64,000 nt of DNA from Apiosordaria backusii (Eukaryota; Ascomycota; Sordariomycetes; Sordariales; Lasiosphaeriaceae): contig JAUKTV010000010.1 in assembly GCA_030549205.1 (NCBI GenBank), positions 930,001 to 994,000 of the forward strand, written 5' to 3'. Both the position numbers and the translations under genes were made by a program. Positions 55,568 to 64,000 of the stretch are shown piece after piece. Below the pieces are notes generated by a model. It did not search any database, was not told the DNA's origin, and worked only from the letters and a program-made list of their open reading frames with translations. Within the stretch, counting starts at the first letter, position 1; the number at the start of each line of letters is the position of its first letter.

Positions 55568-58500
55568 ATGACTGAGACCGCAGGTCTTGTCGTGGGTGTG
55601 TTCGCCCTAGCTGGCCTCTTCAACAACTGTCTCGAAATGATGTCTCACATATCTGCCCTTCGTTCCATGCATCACGATGCAGAGCTCCTCAACACGAAGC
55701 TCGATGTTGAAAAAACACTCTTCTTGCAATGGGCTGACAGGGTGCGCTTGCTTCATTCGGATTGCGACGTCCGCCTCCGATCTGGAGATACGGCCCAAAC
55801 CATCGAGAAAGTCTTGAAAGCAATGAGCGAACTGGCTAGCGATTCCTCCGAAATCCAGGCACGCTACGGCCTTCGTCAACGCTTACCAGAGGACAGCATT
55901 CTGCCAGGGGAACCTGAAAATCCGATCAGTGGGCCAAGGATGCTGAATTTCAACAAAGCTTTGGAGAAACTTCAGATTCGCACCACAACGAAGCAAAAGA
56001 GCAGAAGTTCATCCCGCCTCTCAAAGGTTCGATGGGTAGTGATTGATAAAGCAAAGTTCGATTGTCTCATCAAAGACATATCTTATTTCATTGCCAAGCT
56101 CAACGAACTCATTCCTCCAGTCGCCCAGTTACTGTCCACGATGGCTTATCAAGACTTGAACCGAAGCGATCTCGACAAAGGGTCGCTCAATCTTGTGATA
56201 GATTTTGATCCGCATCACACACCAAGTCCCGAGGAGGATCTCCTAACCGCCGCGAAGGTGATCCGCAGCCAAAACCTCGTTCTAGACACACTCTGGTTCA
56301 GGCAGATCGATGATCGACGGGAGATTATCACATCTGCTCACTCGCAGACCCTGAAGTGGGCTCTCGAGCCTCCTTTGCCCGATCAAAGCTGGTCTGACCT
56401 ATCTCTCTGGCTTCGCTCTGGCTCTGGTGTTTATTGGTAAGTTGGCGTACCACCAGGGTACTGGGTGAGTCCGGAATATGACTGACCCGATTTTAGGATA
56501 TCAGGAAAGGCGGGCAGCGGCAAATCAACATTGATGAAGTACCTTGTTCACCATCCAACAACTGATGCGCTCCTTCAAATATGGGCTGATGGTACTGAGC
56601 TGATATCACCCCACTTTTTCTTCTATTATCTTGGAACAAAAGATCAGAAATCTTTCACCGGACTTACACGAACATTGCTCCACCATATTCTCACCCACAA
56701 CAAAGCGTGGATCCCAACCATCCTACCTGGAATGTGGAAAGAAAGCATAAATCATCATGGGGCCCGAGCCATTGATCTCCCCACTCTGAGCGAACTGAAG
56801 AATGCCTTCACCGCATTAGTGCAACTTCCAATCAAACTCTGCGTCTTCATTGATGGTCTGGATGAATACGAAGGCGAGCACCAAGATACCATCTCGTTCA
56901 TCGAATCACTGTCCTCAAATCCCAATGTCAAACTGTTGGTATCCAGCCGTCCAGAGCCAGAGTTCGTTGATAGCTTGTCCCTACACCCAATGCTCCGGAT
57001 GCAAGAGCTCACACGAAAGGACATATCATTGTATGTCACAGACAAAATCGAATCACATCGGTACATGTCTCGTCTCTTGCATAGAGATGACACTAGTCTG
57101 CGGGCCCGCCAGATTCTGGATGATTTGTGTGACAAAGCAGAAGGGGTTTTCATTTGGAGTGTTCTCGCCTGTAAGTCGCTCGAGTAAGGCTTTACAATGA
57201 AGGATCAAATCTCCGAACTTGAATAGCGTATAACCGAATTGCCTCTGGAGGATATGTTTTTGCACATGATACGACAAGTTCCCATCAAGTACTAAGAGTA
57301 AGGCGCTAAATATATTCGAATTTACATTGAAGGCCTGGAACTGGACGATTCTATTGGGCTTGCAGCTCTTGCACTAGTCGAGAGAAATCATGAAAACTAG
57401 GCAGCATGCTCACTCGTTACGCCGTTTGTCGAAGAAGGACTGGAATATCTTTGCGAAGACCTCTCTGGCCGCCTTATTAGTCGTTGCGGCGGCTTATTAG
57501 AAACAAACTTCGGGTACCCTACAATTACACCCGGTGATGCTCGGGTCTTCTTTTTCTACCGGACGGTGGTGGATTATCTTCGGTCTGAATGGGCACGGGA
57601 CCTCGGGCCTCTTCGCATTAAGGATCCAATGTTCTACCCCGATTTAGCGCTGGCGTGTCTTTGGGTGTACATGGGTCAATTGGGCTATGGCCAAGATACT
57701 GTTATGGATAAAGCAACCAGGATACTGTAAGAATACATCAATGCAGGCAATTACAATAGTGACATTATGGTCACTTTGCTCCTGAGCTGGGAGCCTGCCC
57801 TTCGTACGAGGGCCAAGAGTGCTATAGGGAGCACTATTAGCATCAGTGACGCCTTTTACGGAATGAGGCTTGCGCAAGACGAGTTTATGGGGTTGATGGA
57901 AGGCGAAGTAGCCTTGGTCTTTGGTATAGAGTTGGGTGTTGCTGAAATGGTTGACTTTTTCAACCCCACACGTGGGAACGTCAGCCTTTTATGCGATCGT
58001 AAACGTCGGTTTCCTTTGCTCTACCACGCAATCCAACGACCGTTCATGAGGCACTTCTTCATTGTCAAGGTGGACACCAGCTTTTGCAAGGTTGTGCAAA
58101 CAGTCCGGCAATTACTTCGCTACGGCTGCTCAGCAACAGAACGATTCCAGCTGGACAGGGAGGAGGTAACATTCGATGCGGAGAAAAGGTCACTTATAAC
58201 GGACGGTGTAGCGGGAACGACTGTGTGGAATTGCTACATTAGCTATGTTTGTCACAGGGATTTGGATGATACTGACAGCAAATGGAGGCACCAGATTCTT
58301 GAACTTTTTCTCGAGCTCAGTATTGATAAAGATCAGTTATTAGCGGAGACACGGGCGAATCATCTTGAATACTTTGCTAGTCTGAGGAAAGTTCTGGTGG
58401 ATAGCTGTCGGAACGAAACTCTGAAGCAGAGGGGGAGGACCATCCTACACACGCTCTTTGGAGAGGAGATAATCGGGGAGTATTATGGAGACATAAGTCT

Positions 58501-58576
58501 ATCACGGGTTGCTGGATCTGAGACCAGTGAGGAAGAGATGGATATGCCTCCACCAAAACGGCGAAGAATGTACTAG
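55568..58576 (+). pseudogene. HeLo-NACHT allorecognition gene interrupted by six in-frame stops
   Basis: Exons 55568-56436 and 56497-58576, 983 codons. The N-terminus (ETAGLVVGVFALAGLFNNCLE) is the HeLo domain opening, a cell-death domain known from HET-S. NACHT follows: P-loop ISGKAGSGKST (about 291-301), Walker B CVFIDGLDEYEG, VKLLVSSRPEPEF and CDKAEGVFIW. In-frame stops fall at 57185 (TAA), 57224 (TAG), 57293 (TAA), 57299 (TAA), 57398 (TAG) and 57728 (TAA), yet the frame has no indel and stays recognisable to the final TAG at 58574. All six are TAA or TAG, as from CAA or CAG by CpA-to-TpA change. The truncated product (519 aa) would still hold HeLo and most of NACHT. A nuclear signal-like PPPKRRRMY ends the ancestral frame. 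Confidence 0.85.
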
Positions 58577-59450
58577 CTACCTGGGTACCTAACTGCTCGA
58601 GGTTTGGATCGGGTCCGAGGCATACCCATTGTATACATGTGTTGCACCTAGCTTCAGGGATACCTGTGATAGGGTGCTGTCCAGTCGAATGTCTTTTGGC
58701 TTGTGCTGGTCGTCAGCGTACACTTCGTCAATAACGCTGATGTCTGGGCGGTTGCACGATCTCGTATTGCGAATAGGTTGAATCCTTCAATGTGACCCAA
58801 GCAAATCAGAATCGCGAGTTGAGGTTCAATGACGTTCTTGTTGACCTATTTTGACAAAGCCAAGAATGCTTACAGTACTAATCGAATGTTGATGATGGCC
58901 GCATTGCGAACACTAGTGTATTCAGTTGGGACCAGAAGAGCAAGATTTCCTTTTTTGTCAACAGTCGTCCTTTGGGCGGCACGGGTATTGGATGCCGTGC
59001 GGATGAAGATGGCATTGGCACGCGGGCAGGGGGCCGCGCGGCCTTCTTTTCTCTCCGCTACACCATACGATGCATTTCGGGTCAGTGTGAGTCCAGAAGG
59101 AGATAGCTGTACCACGATATCAGTGCATGAAGTCATCAAGATGCTACCTTCTTCCCCGGAAAATGCAGGCATTCAGAGCGGCCAAGAGAAAGTTAATGCC
59201 AAGATCTCCGCCCCCGGTTCCAATTTGAACTCCACACACCAGGACCAAACAGATCCGAGAACTCGGAAATTGCTGCCTGGAACGAGTGGGTTCTTTTCAG
59301 CATCAGGGGTTGGAAATGATTTCTTAAAAACAATGCAGTTCCCTAGACCCTCCTCCGCTTTCATGGTCTATGTCCGATCTCTTGACGCATTTCTTCGACA
59401 TTCGCTCGTTTTTGTCACTCGTTTGAATACATATTTTTGAGGATCCCACA
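58577..59450. other. Intergenic, promoter of the GH76 gene
   Basis: A 203-codon ORF (58829-59440) ends 11 bp before the next ATG and lacks any domain; most likely chance. Confidence 0.45.
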
Positions 59451-60970
59451 ATGAAACAAGGGGCCTTTTCCCTGGCCGTCCTGTCGGGCGTTGTCAGCAC
59501 CGCGTCGGCTGCTCTCAAGGTGGATTTTGGATCTGCAGGTACGCCACCACCCTTGCGGCTTTAAGCCCACATCTTCATAACTCCAGCTTACCGGGCTTGT
59601 TGAACTAGACTCGATCAGAGCGGCAGCCAAAGATGTGGCTTTTGACGCCGTTTCATACTACAAGGGCAATGAGACAGGCGAGATCCCAGGGATGCTTGGA
59701 GACGAACCATATGATTGGTGGTGGTCGGGTTCAGTCCTGATGTCAACCTTGATCGACTTCTGGTATTACACCGGCGACAGCTCCTACAATGCCCTCGTAC
59801 CCCAGGGCTTACTCCACCAAGTCGGCCCAAACAAGGACTACATGCCTCCCAACCACACTGCTTCCCTCTCCAACGAGGACCAAGGGTTCTGGGGCATGGC
59901 GGCCATGCAGGCGGCAGAGTTGAACTTTCCAAGCTCTGAAGCCGACTGGTCCAGCCTGGCTCGCAACGTTTGGAGTACGCAGCTGTGGCGCTTCGAGAAT
60001 GAAGAAACCTGCAACGGAGGTCTGCGTTGGCAAGTTGCACCAACCAACAACGGCTATAACTACAAAAATGCCATCAGCAATGCAGTTTTCATCAACCTCG
60101 GTGCACGCCTGGGCCGCTGGACAGGAAATGCGACATATGCCGAGTCGGCCGAGCGCACGTGGAGCTGGTTGACGGAGGTGGGTTTCCTCACCGAGGACTT
60201 CAGAGTCTACGACGGTGGTCGCGTCGAGCAAAACTGCACCGACATCAACAAGGCGCAGTTCTCGTACAGTGCTGGTGTTCTCCTCCAAAGTGCTGCTTTC
60301 CTTTACAACCAGGTATGTCAACTGCTGCTTGATGATGTTAACCGGAAACTTACTGATGCTCCTCTCTTGCTAGACAACTGGAGATGCCCAGAAACGCTGG
60401 CGCGATCGGGTTGTTGGACTTACTGATGCGATCCTCACTACATTCTTCGAGGACGGCTATCATTTCGAGATTGCTTGCGAAAGCCGGGATGGCGCGTGCA
60501 ACTCGGCCATGCTGTTCTTCAAGGGAATGGTCACCCGTTTCCTTGCGTCCACCGTTCAAGTCGCCCCATTCACCAAAGACAGCATCTCCAAGGTCCTGAA
60601 GACCAACGCCGAGGCCGCAGTCAAGACTTGCACGGGTGGTGACAACAACCGCCAGTGCAGCTTCAGCTGGGCCAAGGGCAAGTTCCACAACGAGACCGAT
60701 GTACCTAGCCAGTTGAACGCGCTTTCAGCCTTGTCGGTCTTGCTTCAGGATGAGGTTTCCGAGAAGGGAATTGCCACCAACGCAACTTCCAACCCTGACG
60801 GCGGTTCAGAGGGAGGGGACGGTTCCGGTTCCAACAACGCTGGCAATGGTGGACAAGGACAGAATGGCAATGGCAATGGCAACGGCAATGGCAACGGTGG
60901 CTCTGCTGGTACCACTACCCGTGTTACCGTCGGTGTCCTGGTTGCTGGTCTGTTTGCCGCGCTGCTTTAA
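59451..60970 (+). CDS. GH76 family, DFG5/DCW1-type GPI-anchored cell-wall protein
   Basis: Exons 59451-59538, 59609-60312 and 60374-60970; 462 aa; phases agree. Signal peptide is expected at 1-20 (MKQGAFSLAVLSGVVSTASA). GH76 stretches: IPGMLGDEPYDWWWSGSVLM, NEDQGFWGMAAMQAAELNFP, NGGLRWQV, NAVFINLGARL and QLNALSALSVL. The C-terminus is a Gly/Asn/Ser spacer (GNGNGNGNGN) followed by a hydrophobic end (TVGVLVAGLFAALL), a GPI signal. In yeast, Dfg5 and Dcw1 act in transferring GPI proteins to wall glucan; family enzymes are alpha-1,6-mannanases. Expected at the plasma membrane or wall. Confidence 0.94.
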
Positions 60971-62129
60971 AGCCCCATGATGTATCAGCCACTTTGCGAG
61001 GTAAGGTATTCGAGCCGACGGGAGACAGTTCCGGTTACGGGGTTAAGGTGTTGAAGGTAAAAATATCTAAAGCCTTGAAAAACAATTGAAGCCTCAACTA
61101 GGCACTTTGGATCATGCCGTTACCGTACCAGCTTTCTCCAGCTTCGGGTCGTCTTTGCGCTGACCGTGTCCAGTTCAAGCACGCGTCGAGTTTCGAGGGC
61201 ATCCGCTGTGGACTACTTGGTGCAAACAGGAGTCAACCCAAAACCTGCCTGCGTCACCAGCGAGGGTACCCAACCTGCGTTCGTTGCCAAAACCATCTGT
61301 CTGTCATGTTTGTTGGCTTGGGCCAAGAGACCAAGAGCGCCTCCCAGCTTGGCTACGGCTGTTCCCGACGACATGTCTTGGCACAACACATCTTGGGTTT
61401 CGAAAAAGGTGGGTGTTGGAACTGCTTTTAAAACAGTTGATGGTAGGATCAGTTCCCCGGATTGTTGGAACCAACTGCCGATGACGCTGTCAAAAATTCC
61501 TCAACTATCGCCGCGTTGCAACCCTACCCCGTTCGCGCTTTTTGACAGTGGCGGGGAATCTACCGATCTTCCAACGCTCAGGGTCGGCTTACACTATGAG
61601 TTGCCTAAAATGGTTACCAGTCACCCACAAGTCGTGGGGAAGTGGGTCAACTCCAGTCCACAAAACAAGATGTCTGCATTTCGGATCGTCCCTATCGGCC
61701 CTACCGACAGTGTTTTCCAGAGACTTTTCTGAATGGGTGACCGGCTGGCTCACCGCAACCTGCCACGCCTGCCGACCGACTGGGTCCTCGGTATGAACCG
61801 GTGTCCGTTTCTGGCGTCTGGCGCGGTGGACGAATAATCGGTTTGGGGCTTGCTCCCGGTTTCCAAATGACGAGCGCCTCGGCTGCCACATTTGCTGATA
61901 TCACAAATTAAATAGATACCACGTCAGGACGGCCTGTCCCTCAAACCCCGCAGTGGTTCTACGTTCCGGTTCAACTTTTGTCTTACCTATCACATCACTT
62001 CTCTCTTCTTCTGTTCGTCGCAATCTTCTCTCCATTGCTCAATCACCATTTCCCCTCACCGCTACAGCAGTCGACAGCGACAAGACATTGCGGTCGGAGG
62101 CCACAATAGCCTCCAACCCTCAGCGCAAG
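60971..62129. other. Intergenic region, 1.2 kb
   Basis: Short overlapping ORFs on both strands, none supported. The last 180 bp is open in frame with the MFS gene but has no ATG. Confidence 0.5.
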
Positions 62130-63781
62130 ATGGCCGACGAAAGAAAACACCCAGATCCGCCATTAACAACCCAATCCCCTCGCCCGATAATGGACGAAAA
62201 GTCACCACCATCACTACCCCCCTCCGACAAAATGTCCTCATCGCCACCACTACCGTCATCCCTCCAAACAATGTCCCCCGAGCGTCGGGTCCTAGTCGAG
62301 AAATCTCTCAAGCGAAAACTCGACACGCGCTGCTCCCTCTTCGTCCTAATCTACATCATGAACTACCTAGACCGTAACAACATTGCCGCCGCACGCCTCC
62401 GCGGCCTGCAAGACGACTTGTCTCTCAACGACCAGGAGTATGCCACTTGCCTCAGCATTCTCTACGTTGGGTACATTCTCATGCAGGTCCCCTCCAACAT
62501 CGTCATCAACCTCATCTCCCGCCCGTCGCTTTACATCGCGATCGTGATGCTCATCTGGGGGTTGATTTCCACCTTGACAGGGATAGTGACCAACTTCTCT
62601 GGGATGGTCGGGACGAGGTTCTTGTTGGGTTTCGTGGAGGCGGCGTTTCTGCCGGGCGCGCTGTTGATTTTGAGTAAATGGTACACTAGAAAGGAACTAA
62701 CCACTCGAAACGCGATTTTGTTCTGCGGGAATTTGATCAGCAACGCTTTTTCGGCCTTGATCGCAGCGGGGGTGCTGTCGAATATGCAAGGCGTTCTCGG
62801 GCACGCAGCGTGGAGGTGGTTGTTCTGGATTGAGGGCGGACTGACCATGGCGGTTGCGATCTCGGCGGCGTTTATCTTGCCTGACCTCCCGACGAATACT
62901 AGGGGTTTCACCGAGGAGGAGCTGTATGTCGCGCAGCTGCGGATGACGGAGGACGTTGGGGAAGAGGATAAAGATGCGGAGGGGCAAAAGATCTTTGATG
63001 GGTTTTGGATGGTGGTGAAGGATTGGAAGGTGTATGTCATGATGCTGGCTTTTACGGCGTATACGGTGGGGTTGAGTTTTAATGCGTTTTTCCCGAGTTT
63101 GACGCAGACGTTGGGGTTTAGCTATGTGCCGACGTTGCTGATGAGTAGTCCGCCTTGGGCGTTTGCTTGTGCGGTTACTTTGGCGGTTTGTTGGCATTCG
63201 GATCGGACGCAGGAGAAGGTGAGTCTGTCTATTTCAGTCTACCGTGGTTTTGAATATGGGCAATTACTAATATTCAACAGTTCTGGCACATCTGCCTTCC
63301 CATGGTTGGTGGTCTTGTCGGCTTCCTCATTTGCATGGTTACCCTCAACACCGCGGCTCGCTATGTAGCTTTGTTTTTGCAAGCTTCTTCCTACGCTGGA
63401 TTCGTGGTATTTTACTCGTGGATCTCGTCATCCTTCCCACGACCGCCTGCCAAACGTGCTGTGGCTCTGGCCGCTATCAACGCCATCAGCCAGTTGGGCA
63501 ACGTAGCAGGGATGTACGTTTGGGACTTGAAGGAGGATGGCTACAGAAAGAGCTATGGCATTGTCACGTCCATGTTTGGGGCTGCAATTTTTGGGTGCTG
63601 GGTGTTTAGGATGATTTTGTCTGGACTGAACAAGAAGATGGAGAGGGAGGAGGCGATGGCTGTCGCAGAGGGGAGGGTGCCGGATGGTGAGAAGAGTGAG
63701 GGTGTGGTTACTGGCAGTGAGACTGAGGATGGTGCTGTTGTTGGGGCGAGGGTGGTGAAGCCGTTTAGGTATTTGATCTGA
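62130..63781 (+). CDS. MFS transporter, anion:cation symporter (Dal5/Tna1-like) family
   Basis: Exons 62130-63218 and 63281-63781; 529 aa. I start at ATG 62130 (CAAGATGGCC), as the frame upstream has no ATG. The N-terminal 80 residues are polar and Ser/Pro-rich. Family motifs: KLDTRCSLFVLIYIMNYLDR (with NYLDR typical of the family), NNIAAARLRGLQDDL, PSNIVINLISRPSLYI, GFVEAAFLPGALLILSKWY and RWLFWIEGG in the first half; NAISQLGNVAGMYVWD in the second. Members import allantoate, nicotinate, biotin precursors and other organic anions with protons at the plasma membrane. The substrate cannot be told. Confidence 0.93.
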
Positions 63782-64000
63782 TTTGGGGATGCGATATGGT
63801 TTTCGAGGTTGGCTAGCGATGATTAAGTCTTGAATTTGAAGATAGGGATTGGAGCTAATCGATCTGGGACGACTCGGGATGATGTTGGGCCGGTATTACC
63901 TTGGATGATGGGTCATGTCGACAGGGGATATGAATATCATAGCCTTTGCAATCTTGGTGCGAGCTATTACGGGCGATAGAGGAACAGGGGCGATGTTTTG
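63782..64000. other. 3' flank to window end
   Basis: No feature seen in the last 219 bp. Confidence 0.5.

Noticed and set aside
57171..57226. Intron (GTAAGT..ATAG) that would remove the first two stops of the HeLo-NACHT gene
   Set aside because: Its removal shifts the frame away from the conserved RITELPLEDMF continuation, and four more stops would remain.
58829..59440. 203-codon ORF upstream of the GH76 gene
   Set aside because: No domain, signal peptide or splice logic; it ends 11 bp before the GH76 ATG and covers its promoter and leader.
61166..61732. 188-codon ORF on the + strand
   Set aside because: Composition and sequence look random, with several competing ORFs and no conserved stretch.
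1..64000. CRISPR arrays, bacterial operons, riboswitches or prophage
   Set aside because: The window is eukaryotic fungal DNA; no repeat-spacer array with conserved repeats is present (the 21-bp arrays have a fixed core only, without spacers).

Overview
The window is genomic DNA from a filamentous ascomycete (Pezizomycotina). Sordariomycetes, probably Sordariales, is my best inference. Supporting signs are many short introns (about 45-90 nt) with CTAAC/CTGAC branch sites, a Pth11-type receptor, HET and HeLo-NACHT allorecognition genes, and an AT-rich retrotransposon that looks wrecked by repeat-induced point mutation (RIP, CpA to TpA). Species cannot be read from the sequence.

Layout. 1-5950: a Ty1/copia element on the + strand, heavily RIP-mutated, with recognisable protease, integrase, reverse transcriptase and RNase H, a polypurine tract and a 3' LTR, followed by a second LTR copy in inverted orientation. 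Composition changes sharply near 6.0 kb. 6.4-11.0 kb: ABCC-type ABC transporter (minus), with a 363-bp TIR element (MITE-like) about 140 bp upstream of its ATG. 11.5-12.9 kb: HET pseudogene. 13.8-18.9 kb: two diverged copies of an unrecognised gene family with acidic tails, each preceded by a tRNA-like sequence, with a TENA/THI-4 family gene between them. 21.6-23.9 kb: a very unusual run of tiny exon-like units that splices in silico into one open frame. 24.9-26.9 kb: flavin monooxygenase. 29-35.3 kb: Pth11-like receptor, single-TM protein, GFA-domain protein and guanylate kinase. 35.8-40.5 kb: a 2EXR-like protein and an intact HET protein. 42.5-47.2 kb: DUF1996 secreted protein, orphan membrane protein and a small cysteine-rich secreted protein. 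47.4-49.1 kb: sugar transporter. 50 kb: a divergent second-type TATA-binding protein. 51.7-54.5 kb: a disordered protein and two tiny paralogous Pro/Lys-rich peptide genes. 55.6-58.6 kb: HeLo-NACHT gene with six in-frame stops and no frameshift. 59.5-63.8 kb: GH76 DFG5/DCW1-type cell-wall protein and an anion:cation-symporter MFS transporter.

Themes. Genome defence (RIP) explains the copia element and probably the stop codons in the two decayed allorecognition genes. Transporters, the receptor, secreted proteins and the cell-wall enzyme form ordinary fungal surface biology; there is no sign of a secondary-metabolite cluster. The most novel items are the micro-exon locus (21.66-23.90 kb), two loci of 21-bp-period arrays that both switch from ACGCCT to AGGCGT orientation, the duplicated acidic-tail family, and the divergent TBP. 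Exon boundaries were placed by eye from splice signals, phase and family conservation; no search or transcript data were available.
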